This document shows positions 11,545-19,862 of a stretch of DNA of 45,195 bases, piece by piece. Each line of letters opens with the position of its first letter. Position 1 is the stretch's first letter. A program made the position numbers and the translations under genes. The DNA is from Candidatus Kuenenia stuttgartensis. GTDB lineage: Bacteria; Planctomycetota; Planctomycetia; Pirellulales; UBA1268. The notes beneath the pieces are model-generated. The model was not told the DNA's origin. It made no database searches and saw only the letters and a list, made by a program, of their open reading frames with translations. The stretch lies in the NCBI GenBank assembly GCA_943332855.1, contig CALQRA010000012.1, positions 1 to 45,195 on the forward strand, written 5' to 3'.

Positions 11545-12020
11545 CGATCACCTCCAGGGGGATGGCTGCACCGCAGGCCCCCCAAGAGGCCAGAAGGCCA
11601 GGGGGCCAAGAGGCCACAGCCACCGAATGTCGGACATGCCGGCCAGAGTGGCCGGCACGTGTCAATCGCGACCAACGCGTCGCGTTGCACCCATGGATCA
11701 TCAAACGATCCACCGGATCGCAGTCCGAGGGCCTCCGGGGCTTTGATCCGGAATACCGCTCGCTGCATCCCCCAGACGAAGAACTGACCGGGATCATACG
11801 CCCCGCGACACCGACAAACAAGGAACCGCGGCCGGCTCGACCCGATGGCCGCTCAATCTCCGCCGGCCTTCACCGTCATGTCGGGAGCAACCGGCGCGCG
11901 TCCGGTCGTTTATCCTCGCCCGCGCTCCCATCAGCCGCAGCACGCCCCGTCAGTCGACAGCTTGGCCGAGAAATCGCTCCACTTCAGCGCTGGAGGCGGC
12001 GGCAGGCCGCTCACCCGCGG
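11545..12020. other. 476-base noncoding gap with repeats and a hairpin
   Basis: This gap precedes the minus-strand GT4 operon and follows the end of the minus-strand sugar kinase gene. At 11581-11621 a run of short units containing AGGCCA or GGGCCA is repeated. At 11633-11662 an inverted repeat has a 9-bp core (TGCCGGCCA and TGGCCGGCA around GAG), extended outward by a few pairs and one bulged base. A possible minus-strand -10 box, TATGAT, lies at 11793-11798 and would give a leader of about 240 bases. Long open frames crossing the gap on the plus strand run antisense into the kinase gene and are not credible. Confidence 0.5.
11633..11662. repeat. inverted repeat in the leader of the GT4 operon
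   Basis: A 9-bp perfect core stem with a three-base loop is flanked by GACA on the left and GTGTC on the right, extending the stem with one bulge. It lies 90-118 bases upstream of the GT4 start and could be a leader attenuator or a terminator for the upstream kinase transcript. No T-run is present. Confidence 0.5.
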
Positions 12021-12959
12021 TCACCCTATCCGCAGATCGGCGGGGATCGGCGGCGTGCCGCCAGCCTGTGTGCAGACGAAGGCCGCCACACGTTCGGCAT
12101 GGGCATGGAGCTTCGACAGCGGCCAGCCGGCAAGGAGCCCGAGGGTCACTGCGGCAGTGAAGGCATCGCCAGCGCCGACGGTGTCGATGACGGTGACCGG
12201 CGTGCCAGGCAGGTCGCTGGCAGCACCGTCGGCCGTGACCAGGAGCGAGCCTTTCGCCCCACGGGTGAGCGCGGCCAGGCGGAGCCCGAAGCGCCCCACG
12301 AGGGCGTGGAGGATCGATTCCGGGGAACCCTCCAGCCCGAGCAGCTCCGCCACCACCGGCAGTTCGTCGTCATTGCATTTGACGATGTTGGCAAGCGGGA
12401 GCGAGTCACGGACGACGTCCGGCGACCAAAACGGCGGGCGGAGGTTGATGTCGAGGATCCGCAGGGCAGGGGAGGGGACGGCGGCGACGAAGCGGCGGAT
12501 CGTGGCCAGCGACACGCTCCCGCGGGAAGAGAGCGTGCCGAAGCAGACGGCAGACGTCGCGGCGGCAAGCCGCTGGAGACTATCGCTCCAGGGGACGTTG
12601 TCCCAGGCACAGTCGGGGGCGAAGACGTACGAGGCGTGGCCTGCCAAATCGACCGTCACGTCGACGCGGCCTGTCGGCTGCGGCAAGACCGCCACCGCCG
12701 TCACGTCGACGCCGCGCGAGGTGAGCTCGGCCAGCGCCCTCCGGCCGAGATCGTCGCGGCCGACGGCACCAGCCATGCCCACGCGGGCAGAGCCGGCGGC
12801 GAGACCGGCGGCACTGGAGGCGAAGTTGGCCGGGGCCCCGCCGAAGCGGGCCCCGTCGGGGAAGACATCCCAGAGGATCTCCCCCAGGCCGACGATCTGG
12901 TTGTCGGTTTGGGAATCGATCTGGGAATCGATCTTGAGTTGCGCGGAAGGGGCGCTCAC
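12021..12959 (-). CDS. PfkB family sugar kinase (fructokinase-like)
   Basis: The 312-residue product is a ribokinase/PfkB fold protein. The N-terminal signature is GEILWDVFPDGARFGGAPANFA and the C-terminal ATP/anion-hole signature is DTVGAGDAFTAAVTLG, with the catalytic Asp in GAGD. The GEILWD plus GGAPANFA combination is typical of fructokinases. It should phosphorylate a free ketose or a related sugar in the cytoplasm. The GTG start overlaps the cysS stop as GTGA, so it is translationally coupled to a housekeeping gene. The N terminus carries a small tandem repeat (IDSQIDSQ) before the conserved fold begins, so the true start may be slightly downstream. Confidence 0.9.
   Translation of the reverse strand: MSAPSAQLKIDSQIDSQTDNQIVGLGEILWDVFPDGARFGGAPANFASSAAGLAAGSARVGMAGAVGRDDLGRRALAELTSRGVDVTAVAVLPQPTGRVDVTVDLAGHASYVFAPDCAWDNVPWSDSLQRLAAATSAVCFGTLSSRGSVSLATIRRFVAAVPSPALRILDINLRPPFWSPDVVRDSLPLANIVKCNDDELPVVAELLGLEGSPESILHALVGRFGLRLAALTRGAKGSLLVTADGAASDLPGTPVTVIDTVGAGDAFTAAVTLGLLAGWPLSKLHAHAERVAAFVCTQAGGTPPIPADLRIG
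12910..12933 (-). repeat. 12-bp perfect tandem duplication at the 5' end of the PfkB gene
   Basis: Two identical 12-base units (12910-12921 and 12922-12933) encode IDSQ twice, followed by a diverged third copy (TDNQ). The repeat lies upstream of the conserved domain. Confidence 0.85.
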
Positions 12960-14524
12960 GACTTCCTCGACCAGCCGGTGCCATCGGGGCGATCCTCGAG
13001 GACGACGCCGGCGGCGGTGAGCTTCGTGCGGACGAGATCCGCCGTGGCAAAATCCTTCGCCTTCCGGGCATGGGCACGAATCTCGATGACGAGCTCCATC
13101 AGCTTGCCGACGAGATCGTCGTCGCCGCCGGAGGTTTTCGCCTTGGGCTCGACCAGGAACAGGCCGAGCACCCCCGTCAGTTCGCGAAACACCTCCATCA
13201 TCGCCCGGAGGCTCGCCTGATCGGCCGGGGTGGATTGCTTCTCGATCCCCTGGGTGTCGATGAACTTGTTCACCTGACGCACGAGATCGAAGAGCGTCGC
13301 CATCGCGATCGCCGTGTTGAAATCGTCGTCCATGCTCCCAAGGAACTTCTGCCGCAGCGCCGTCACGTCGGGCCCGGCAGCCGCCACGGCCGCGTCACCG
13401 GCGGGCCGGTTGCGCGCCAGGAGCGCGTAGAAGGAGGTGCCGGTGAGACGCTCGAAGCGCTGGAAGAGGCGCTCGAAGGCCTCCATGGCGCGGGCGCTCT
13501 CGCCGAGCGGCTCCTCACCGAAGGCGATCGGACTGCGGTAGTGGGTGGAGAGGAGGAGGAAGCGGATCGCCTCGGGGCGGTGGCGGGCGAGGAGGTTCTT
13601 GAAGGGCTCGGCGCCGGTTGACTTGCTGATCTTCGTGGCTGTTTGGCTGGCCACATCCTCGCCCCCTTCGCTCCCGCGCGGTCGCCCCCCCACCTTGCCG
13701 GCGGCGCCAGAGGCCTGCATCAGTCCATTGTGCATCCAATAGGTGGCCATCGGCTTGTCGTGGAGCGATTCACTCTGCGCGATCTCGTTCTCGTGGTGAG
13801 GGAAGATGAGGTCGAGACCGCCACCGTGGATGTCGAAGTGTTCGCCGAGGATCGCCCGCGACATCGCCGAGCACTCGATGTGCCAGCCGGGCCGGCCCGG
13901 CCCCCAGGGGCTCTCCCAGGAGGGCTCCCCCGCCTTGGCCTTCTTCCAGAGGGCGAAGTCGGCAGCCGATCGCTTCCGTTCGGCGGTCGAGCCTCCCTCC
14001 CCCTGCATGGCGTCGACCGAGCGGTTGGTGAGCTTGCCGTAATCGGCGTCGCGGGTGACGTCGAAGTAGACGTCGCCGTCGGAGGCATAGGCACAGTCCT
14101 TCGCGATCAGTCCCTCGATGAAGGTGATGATCGTGCCGATGTGCTCGGTCGCCTTCGGCATCTGGTCGATCGTCGTCACGCCGAGAGCAGCGAGGTTGTC
14201 GAGGTAGTCGCGGGTCATCTCCTCGGCGAGCTTGGCCATCGTCGTGCCGCGCGCAGCGCTCTCAACGATGATCTTGTCGTCGACGTCGGTGACGTTCACG
14301 ACCCACGTCACCTTCCAGCCGGAGTAGACGAGGTACCGCTTGACGGTGTCGAAGATCACCGGGCCGACCATGTGGCCGATGTGGCTCGGCTTGTAGACCG
14401 TCGGCCCACAGAGATACATCCCCACTTCGCCGGGGCGCACCGTCTCGAGCACCTGCTTCTTCCGCGAGAGCGTGCTGTAAACCTCGATCTTCGGCAGGGC
14501 CTTCGTCGCCTCGGTCGTCGCCAT
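12956..14524 (-). CDS. cysS: cysteinyl-tRNA synthetase
   Basis: The 522-residue product charges tRNA-Cys. The class I signatures are present: HIGH at residues 48-51 in PTVYKPSHIGHM, and KISKS at 298-302. Zinc ligands are visible as C39, C218 (GWHIECSAM) and the HHE cluster in FPHHENEIAQSES. ATG 14524 is chosen because it is preceded by an AAGGA element (about 9 bases) and begins family-like sequence soon after; an upstream in-frame extension would run into the ispF gene. A glycine-rich insert of about 25 residues sits just before KISKS. The gene lies between ispF and the PfkB gene in one minus-strand operon. Confidence 0.95.
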   Translation of the reverse strand: MATTEATKALPKIEVYSTLSRKKQVLETVRPGEVGMYLCGPTVYKPSHIGHMVGPVIFDTVKRYLVYSGWKVTWVVNVTDVDDKIIVESAARGTTMAKLAEEMTRDYLDNLAALGVTTIDQMPKATEHIGTIITFIEGLIAKDCAYASDGDVYFDVTRDADYGKLTNRSVDAMQGEGGSTAERKRSAADFALWKKAKAGEPSWESPWGPGRPGWHIECSAMSRAILGEHFDIHGGGLDLIFPHHENEIAQSESLHDKPMATYWMHNGLMQASGAAGKVGGRPRGSEGGEDVASQTATKISKSTGAEPFKNLLARHRPEAIRFLLLSTHYRSPIAFGEEPLGESARAMEAFERLFQRFERLTGTSFYALLARNRPAGDAAVAAAGPDVTALRQKFLGSMDDDFNTAIAMATLFDLVRQVNKFIDTQGIEKQSTPADQASLRAMMEVFRELTGVLGLFLVEPKAKTSGGDDDLVGKLMELVIEIRAHARKAKDFATADLVRTKLTAAGVVLEDRPDGTGWSRKS

Positions 14525-14580
14525 GGACTGTCCTTCGTTTCCTGGTCTTCCGCGCGGCCGGCCACCCTCGGCCGGACGGT

Positions 14581-15057
14581 TCAATCGCGCTCGATCAACA
14601 CCACACACTCCGCGCCGATCGCGAGCTCCTCGCCGATCGGCCCCACCTTCTCACCCGTCTTCGCCTTGAGCCACACCCGGTCAACGTCGATCCCGAGGAT
14701 CGCAGCGACGCGGCTGCGGATCGCGGCGCGGTGCGGGAGGATTTTGGGGCGCTGGGCGAAGATCACGCAATCCAGATTCACAATCCGCCACCCCGCCTCG
14801 GCCACCCGGTCGCAGGCGACGCGGAGCATTCCGGCCGAATCCCGCCCCCGGTTGGCCGGATCGGTGTCGGGGAAGATCTCGCCGATATCGCCGAGGGCTG
14901 CCGCCCCGAGGAGCGAATCGGTGATGGCGTGGAGGAGGACGTCGGCATCGCTGTGGCCGAGGGCCATCCGGTCGTGCGGGATCGCGATCCCACCGAGCAC
15001 GAGCGCCGTGCCCGGCCCGAGGCGATGGGTGTCGTGGCCGAGACCGACGCGGATCAT
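14581..15057 (-). CDS. ispF: 2-C-methyl-D-erythritol 2,4-cyclodiphosphate synthase
   Basis: IspF makes the cyclic diphosphate intermediate of the MEP isoprenoid pathway in the cytoplasm as a trimer. The 158-residue length is typical. The metal ligands are visible as D9 and H11 in GLGHDTHRL and H43 in HSDADVLLHAITDSLLGAAALGDIG; KAKTGEKVGPIG is the conserved C-terminal block. ATG 15057 begins the family sequence exactly and has GGAGG about 8 bases upstream. It is the first gene of the ispF-cysS-pfkB operon and is divergent from the ABC transporter gene, with 45 bases between the two starts. Confidence 0.97.
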   Translation of the reverse strand: MIRVGLGHDTHRLGPGTALVLGGIAIPHDRMALGHSDADVLLHAITDSLLGAAALGDIGEIFPDTDPANRGRDSAGMLRVACDRVAEAGWRIVNLDCVIFAQRPKILPHRAAIRSRVAAILGIDVDRVWLKAKTGEKVGPIGEELAIGAECVVLIERD

Positions 15058-15090
15058 GGGGGGCCCTCCGGGTGAGCGGAGGTTTTCCCC

Positions 15091-15096
15091 TATACT
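15091..15096 (+). promoter_or_regulatory. candidate -10 box (TATACT) very close to a start codon
   Basis: TATACT lies six bases before ATG 15103 in the 45-base divergent gap. If used as a -10 box, transcription would start at or next to the ATG, giving a leaderless mRNA. There is no good -35 match 16-18 bases upstream and no Shine-Dalgarno before the ATG. Confidence 0.4.
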
Positions 15097-15102
15097 CCCG
15101 CG

Positions 15103-16164
15103 ATGCACAACTCCAGTCAGCCCCGGACAAACGCCCCGAGCGCGGCGGGCGAGCCCGTGATCGAGGTTCGGGGGCTCGCCAAGGAGTACCGGGTGTTCGA
15201 CAAGCCGGAAGGGCTGCTGGCGAGCGTCACGGGGCTCTTCAACCGGAAAAGCCGCGTCGTCGAGGCCCTCCGGGGGGTCGACCTGCAGGTGGAGAAGGGG
15301 GAGTTCGTCGCCATGCTCGGCCCCAACGGCGCCGGCAAGACAACCTTTCTCAAGCTCCTCTCCGGGATCATCACCCCGACCCGCGGCACGGCCACCGTTC
15401 TCGGCAGCGTCCCCTGGGAGCGGACCGACGACTTCCGCCGCCGCTTCGCGCTGGTCATGGGGCAGCGCAACCAGCTGTGGTGGGATCTCCCCGCCGCCGA
15501 GAGCTTCCGGCTCCACAAGGAGATCTACCGGATCGACACGCCGCGTTTCGAACGGACGCGCGACGAGCTTGTCGATCTCCTCGACGTCCGCAAGCTCCTC
15601 CTCCGGCCGGTCCGCGACCTCTCGCTCGGGGAGCGGATGAAGCTCGAGCTCGTCGCTGCCCTCCTCCACGAGCCGGAGGTCCTGTTCCTCGACGAGCCGA
15701 CGATCGGCCTCGACGTTGTCGCCCAGCACTCCCTCCACCGCTTCCTCGCCCACGTCCAAGCCGAGCGGCAGATGACGGTGATCCTCACCACCCACTACAT
15801 GAAAGACGTGGCGGCGCTGTGCAAGCGGCTCGTCGTCGTCACCGAGGGGAGCATCCTCTACGACGGGTCGCTGGAGCAGATCGTCGACCGCTTCACCTCC
15901 CACAAGATCGTCACCCTTGATCTCGACGCCCCCCCCGATCCGGCCGCCATCGACCGCCTCGGCTTCCCCTGCGAGATCCGCGGGCCGCAGGTGATCCTGC
16001 GGATCGACCGGACGCGGATCGCCGATGTCCTCCCCGGGATCCTCCGCGGGCAGGGGGTGCGCGACGTGTCGGTGGAGGATGTGCCACTCGAGGAGATCGT
16101 CGCCGAGATGTTCCGCTCGGGGAGCACCGCCGGCACCAACGGCGCGACGGGGGCCCCGCGATGA
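15103..16164 (+). CDS. ABC-2 type exporter ATP-binding protein
   Basis: The 353-residue product is an ABC ATPase with Walker A GPNGAGKT (residues 73-80), signature LSLGE (173-177), Walker B VLFLDE (193-198) and a following switch His in LTTHYMKDV. The extended N terminus with the segment EGLLASVTGLFNRK and the Q-loop region VMGQRNQLWWDLP are typical of the NatA/YadG-like group that pairs with two short ABC-2 permeases. A C-terminal domain of about 100 residues follows. It overlaps the next gene as ATGA. Its partners are the permeases at 16161 and 17258. The exported substrate cannot be told. Confidence 0.92.
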   Translation: MHNSSQPRTNAPSAAGEPVIEVRGLAKEYRVFDKPEGLLASVTGLFNRKSRVVEALRGVDLQVEKGEFVAMLGPNGAGKTTFLKLLSGIITPTRGTATVLGSVPWERTDDFRRRFALVMGQRNQLWWDLPAAESFRLHKEIYRIDTPRFERTRDELVDLLDVRKLLLRPVRDLSLGERMKLELVAALLHEPEVLFLDEPTIGLDVVAQHSLHRFLAHVQAERQMTVILTTHYMKDVAALCKRLVVVTEGSILYDGSLEQIVDRFTSHKIVTLDLDAPPDPAAIDRLGFPCEIRGPQVILRIDRTRIADVLPGILRGQGVRDVSVEDVPLEEIVAEMFRSGSTAGTNGATGAPR

Positions 16165-17048
16165 CCGCAGCCGCGAGCGATCCCGCGCCATCGGGCTTCC
16201 TCGCCCGCCGCCGCCTGGGCCTGCGCGTGTGGTGGACGATGCTCGTCATCTGCCTCGAGGAGCGTCTGGTCTACCGCGGCGACTTCGTCCTCGGCACGCT
16301 CATGCGTTTCCTGCCGATCGTCACGCAGGTCTTCCTCTGGACGGCCGTCTTCGGCGCAACGAGCTCGGGATCGATCGCCGGCTACTCCCGCAACGACATC
16401 GTCGCCTACTACCTCCTCACGATGGTCTCGCGCGCCTTCTCCAGCATGCCGGGCCTGGCCAGTGGCATCGCGCGCAGCATCCGCGACGGGTCGATCAAGA
16501 AATACCTCGTCCAGCCGGTCGACTACGTCGGCTACCTCCTCGCCGCGCGGATCGCCCACAAGCTCGTCTACTACGCCGTGGCAACCCTCCCCTTCGCCGG
16601 CGTGTTCCTCTTCTGCCGCGACTACTTCCCGCCGATCCCCGATTGGACGACGCTTGGGGCCTTCACGCTCTCGCTCGTGCTCTCCTTCCTCCTCGGATTC
16701 TTCATGGAGGCGACGCTGGGGATGCTCGGCTTCTGGTTCCTCGAGGTCTCGAGCATCGTCTTCGCCTACATGCTCGTGCAATACATGCTCTCCGGTCACA
16801 TGTTCCCCCTCGACATGCTCCGCGACATCCCCACCGGTGTCGCCGGGGTGAGCGTGGCGGATGTCGTCCGCTTCCTCCCCTTCGAATACACCGCCTACTT
16901 CCCGGCGGCGGTGTGGCTGGGGAAGGTGCAGGGGGCGGAGCTTGTCCGGTCGCTCCTGGTGGAAGCGGCCTGGGTGGGGGTGATGATCGTCGCCTGCCGG
17001 ATCGCCTGGTGGCGTGGCACGCGGCGCTACAGTGCTTTTGGAGGGTGA
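16161..17048 (+). CDS. ABC-2 family permease 1
   Basis: The 295-residue product has about six hydrophobic segments and the ABC-2 transporter look, including YSRNDIVAYYLLTMVSRAF and a DGSIKKYLVQPVDYVGYLLA block near residues 110-130 that corresponds to the coupling region of the DUF990-type permeases. It overlaps the ATPase gene by four bases. Family members work as heterodimers with a second permease, which here is the gene at 17258. Some members of the group export cationic compounds, but no substrate is implied by this sequence. Confidence 0.85.
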   Translation: MTAAASDPAPSGFLARRRLGLRVWWTMLVICLEERLVYRGDFVLGTLMRFLPIVTQVFLWTAVFGATSSGSIAGYSRNDIVAYYLLTMVSRAFSSMPGLASGIARSIRDGSIKKYLVQPVDYVGYLLAARIAHKLVYYAVATLPFAGVFLFCRDYFPPIPDWTTLGAFTLSLVLSFLLGFFMEATLGMLGFWFLEVSSIVFAYMLVQYMLSGHMFPLDMLRDIPTGVAGVSVADVVRFLPFEYTAYFPAAVWLGKVQGAELVRSLLVEAAWVGVMIVACRIAWWRGTRRYSAFGG

Positions 17049-17131
17049 GCATGGGATCGAGCCAGACTGAAGGCCGCAGCCCGCCATCGCCCGCTCAAGC
17101 GGTTCGGGTCTCCCCCTGCACCGGGGAGGAT

Positions 17132-17195
17132 GGGATCGGCGAACGCTCGAGGAGAGAGGAGGTCCCCCGACGAACGACGAGACTTTTGCCGGCCC
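17132..17195 (+). repeat. dispersed repeat element, copy C (beta core)
   Basis: This 64-base segment in the 209-base gap between the two permease genes matches the cores at 24133-24197 and 24438-24502: it opens GGGATCGGCGAACGCT and ends CTTTTGCCGGCCC in all three. It is in the same orientation. It lacks the 5' part of the 125-base unit present in the other copies and has lost most of the central palindrome. Confidence 0.8.
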
Positions 17196-17257
17196 ATCCG
17201 GGGATCACTTCAGCGTCGTTGGGGCGCGTGCTTGACCATTCCAGGGAACCACGTCCG

Positions 17258-18076
17258 ATGACCCGCTACATCTCGATCTTGCTCACCTTCGCGCGGGCCT
17301 GTTTGGTCCGCGACATGACGTTCCGGGCAAACTTCGTCCTCGAGTGCGTCACGAGCCTCGGCTGGATGGCGATGAATCTCGCCTTTTACCTCCTCGTCTT
17401 CACCTTCACCCCCGAGATCGGCCTGGGGACGGGCTGGACGAAGGAGCCGTTCTTCGCCTTCGTCGCCACCGGGTTGATCATCAACTCGATCGTCCAGGCC
17501 CTCTTCATGCCGAGCGCCGAGGAGCTCACCGAAATGGTCCGCACCGGCGGGCTCGACGGAATCCTCGTCCAGCCGCTCGATGCGCAGTTCCTCCTCTCGA
17601 TGCACCGGGTCGACTTCTCGGCCTTCGCCAATGGCCTCGTCGGCGTCGGGCTCCTTGCCTGGGCGATCCCCCGCCTCCCGCAGCCGCCGCATCCTGTGGC
17701 GATCCTCCTCTTTCCACTCCTCGTGGTCTGCGGCGTGGCGATCCTCTACAGCCTCGTGATCATGCTCGCCGCCGCCACAATCCATCTGGGGCGCAATCAG
17801 AGCCTCTACGATTTCTGGTTCTATCTGACGAACTTCTCCCGCTATCCCGCCGAGATCTACTCCGGTCCCTGGGGGGGCCCGCTGCGCGCCCTGTGCACGT
17901 TTGTGATCCCGATTCTCCTCGTCGTCAACGTCCCGGCGCGGGTCATCGCCCAGCCGCTGACAGGGCAGGGGGGGATAATGATGGCCGGAACGGTGTTCGC
18001 CGCCGCGGCGGCGCTCGTGATATCGCGGTGGGTGTTTCAGTCGGCGCTTTCAAAATACCGCAGCGCCTCGAGCTGA
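17258..18076 (+). CDS. ABC-2 family permease 2
   Basis: The 272-residue product is a second ABC-2 type permease with about six membrane segments. The block DGILVQPLDAQFLLSMHRVDF (near residue 105-125) parallels the DGSIKKYLVQPVDY block of permease 1, showing that the two are homologous partners. ATG 17258 is the first methionine before family-like sequence (MTRYISILLTFARACL); the upstream in-frame codons include repeat sequence and should not be translated. The 209-base gap before it is unusual, because the other genes of this exporter overlap; it holds a copy of the dispersed repeat. Confidence 0.85.
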   Translation: MTRYISILLTFARACLVRDMTFRANFVLECVTSLGWMAMNLAFYLLVFTFTPEIGLGTGWTKEPFFAFVATGLIINSIVQALFMPSAEELTEMVRTGGLDGILVQPLDAQFLLSMHRVDFSAFANGLVGVGLLAWAIPRLPQPPHPVAILLFPLLVVCGVAILYSLVIMLAAATIHLGRNQSLYDFWFYLTNFSRYPAEIYSGPWGGPLRALCTFVIPILLVVNVPARVIAQPLTGQGGIMMAGTVFAAAAALVISRWVFQSALSKYRSASS

Positions 18077-18116
18077 AACCTTGCGGATGCGAGGCTGATG
18101 ACACAAAGGAGACCTC

Positions 18117-19547
18117 ATGGCAACTGATCCCGGTGCCGACGTTCGCCGTCGCGGGTTCCACGAAGACTCCGCCGCGATCCTCATCGGTGTGGCGCTGGTG
18201 GCGCTGGCGCTGGCCATCGGCTGGAGCACTCGGCCGACCGGGGATGCGGCCAGCCGCAAGGCCTTCCCGAAGGGCTGGCCCAATCGGCTTTCTGCGACGA
18301 TCGACAAGCCACAGACCTGGAGCGATGCGCCACAGCAAGCCCTCGTCGTCGTCGACAAGAAAGACAAGACGAAGGTCAAGCCGGTCTCGATCCCGATCCT
18401 CCTCGGGATGACGTGGGTCGTCGGCATCCTCGCCGCCGGCACACTTTTGCGGGGCCGGTCGCTCGCCGCCGTCCTCCCCGGGGCATGCTTGCTTGCGCTC
18501 CTCGGTGGCCTTGCCTATCTGATGGCCGCACAGAAGGTGATCAACTACTACAACCTTGAGTATCCCCTCTGGGCGCTTCTCGTCGGCCTCGTCATCGGCA
18601 ATACCATTGGCGTAGCAAGGTGGCTCGAGCCGGCGCTCCAGGGGGAGTTTCTCATCAAGACCGGGCTGGTGGTGTTTGGGGCGGAGGTCCTCTTCAGCCG
18701 GCTCCTCGAGCTCGGCCTGCCGGGACTCCTGACGAGCTGGGTGGTGACGCCGATCGTCCTGGTCGTCACCTATCTGTTCGGGGTCCACTGGTTGAAGATC
18801 CCCTCCAAGAGCCTGTGCATGGTGATCGCTGCCGACATGTCGGTGTGCGGGGTGTCGGCGGCGATCGCCACCGGCGCTGCCTGCAAGGCGAAGAAGGAGG
18901 AGCTGTCGCTGGCGATCGGGCTGTCGCTGCTGTTCACCGTGGCGATGATGGTGGTGATGCCGCCGTTCATCCAGTGGGCGGGGATCGATCCGATCGTCGG
19001 GGGCGCCTGGCTCGGTGGCACGATCGATGCCACCGGGGCCGTCGTCGCCGCCGGCGAGATGCTCGGGAAGAATCTCGACGACAAGCGCCCGGCCGAAGTG
19101 GCGGCCACGGTGAAGATGATCCAGAACTCGATGATCGGGATCATCGCCTTCGCGGTTGCCGTCTACTGGGCCGGCTGGGTCGATCGCGATGCGGCCGGCC
19201 CGAAGACGTCGCTCGTGGCCGAGGCCTGGCGTCGGTTTCCAAAGTTCATCCTCGGCTTCATCGGCACGTCGATCGTCTGCTCCTGGCTGTTCACGATGTC
19301 GCCCGAGCTCGCGCTCCTCGTCGACGGCGCAATCAACGGATTCACGTCGCGGCTGCGCGGCTGGCTGTTCTGTGTGGGCTTCATCTGCATGGGGCTGCAG
19401 ACGAACTTCCGCGAGCTTGCTCCGACGCTCGCCAGCGGCCGGCCGCTGATCCTCTATTGTGGAGGCCAAGTGCTCAATCTCGTCCTCTCCCTGGCGATGG
19501 CGAGCCTGACGTTCGGCTGGCTCTTCCGGCAAGGGGTGACGCCGTGA
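18117..19547 (+). CDS. YeiH/UPF0324 family membrane transporter
   Basis: The 476-residue product belongs to the YeiH (UPF0324, putative sulfate exporter) family, with about 11-13 membrane helices. Family hallmarks are [50 protein letters not shown] and [17 protein letters not shown]. It is longer than the usual 330-350 residues: about 100 extra N-terminal residues add a hydrophobic helix and a soluble loop with [12 protein letters not shown] 18117 has a good Shine-Dalgarno (AAAGGAG). The gene may be cotranscribed with the permease gene ending 40 bases upstream. The substrate is unproven even for the family. Confidence 0.88.
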   Translation: MATDPGADVRRRGFHEDSAAILIGVALVALALAIGWSTRPTGDAASRKAFPKGWPNRLSATIDKPQTWSDAPQQALVVVDKKDKTKVKPVSIPILLGMTWVVGILAAGTLLRGRSLAAVLPGACLLALLGGLAYLMAAQKVINYYNLEYPLWALLVGLVIGNTIGVARWLEPALQGEFLIKTGLVVFGAEVLFSRLLELGLPGLLTSWVVTPIVLVVTYLFGVHWLKIPSKSLCMVIAADMSVCGVSAAIATGAACKAKKEELSLAIGLSLLFTVAMMVVMPPFIQWAGIDPIVGGAWLGGTIDATGAVVAAGEMLGKNLDDKRPAEVAATVKMIQNSMIGIIAFAVAVYWAGWVDRDAAGPKTSLVAEAWRRFPKFILGFIGTSIVCSWLFTMSPELALLVDGAINGFTSRLRGWLFCVGFICMGLQTNFRELAPTLASGRPLILYCGGQVLNLVLSLAMASLTFGWLFRQGVTP

Positions 19548-19798
19548 CACATCCCTCCGGCATCCTCCCGAAGATTCCCCCCGGGCTGCGGCTGGCCTTC
19601 GCCACGGCGATTCTCGCGGTCGTCTGGCTCGTCGTTCTTCCCTCAATCGGCCGGTACCCCGCCGTCGAGCGGCATGTGCGGCTGATGGAGTCGCGCGACG
19701 TCAATCCCTCGGCGATGGTCTACACGGAGCTCGAGCATCTGCCGCTCCGCCCGGCCTGGATCGAGCGCCACCTCGTTCTCTGGCCGACGGGAAACTAG
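19544..19798 (+). CDS. small single-pass membrane protein coupled to YeiH
   Basis: The GTG start at 19544 overlaps the YeiH stop as GTGA. The 84-residue product has one clear membrane helix near residues 16-33 ([18 protein letters not shown]) after a basic-proline N terminus, then a charged tail with R, E and H ([14 protein letters not shown]) and a final segment [18 protein letters not shown] do not recognise a family. The overlap and its size suggest an accessory subunit of the transporter. It is read as real because it uses the coupling arrangement common here, but homologues would be needed to confirm it. Confidence 0.6.
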   Translation: MTHPSGILPKIPPGLRLAFATAILAVVWLVVLPSIGRYPAVERHVRLMESRDVNPSAMVYTELEHLPLRPAWIERHLVLWPTGN

Positions 19799-19862
19799 AC
19801 TCTCTCGGTCCCGGGGGGAGTCATGGCCTGTCGGCCGGTCCCCCCGCCAGCTCGGAGTCATC

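Noticed and set aside
11562-13220. Plus-strand open frames across the 11545-12020 gap
   Set aside because: They continue antisense through the PfkB gene and into cysS, and show no recognisable protein features.
14525-14608. Upstream in-frame extension of cysS
   Set aside because: It would overlap the end of ispF and adds sequence unlike any CysS N terminus; ATG 14524 has a proper ribosome binding site.
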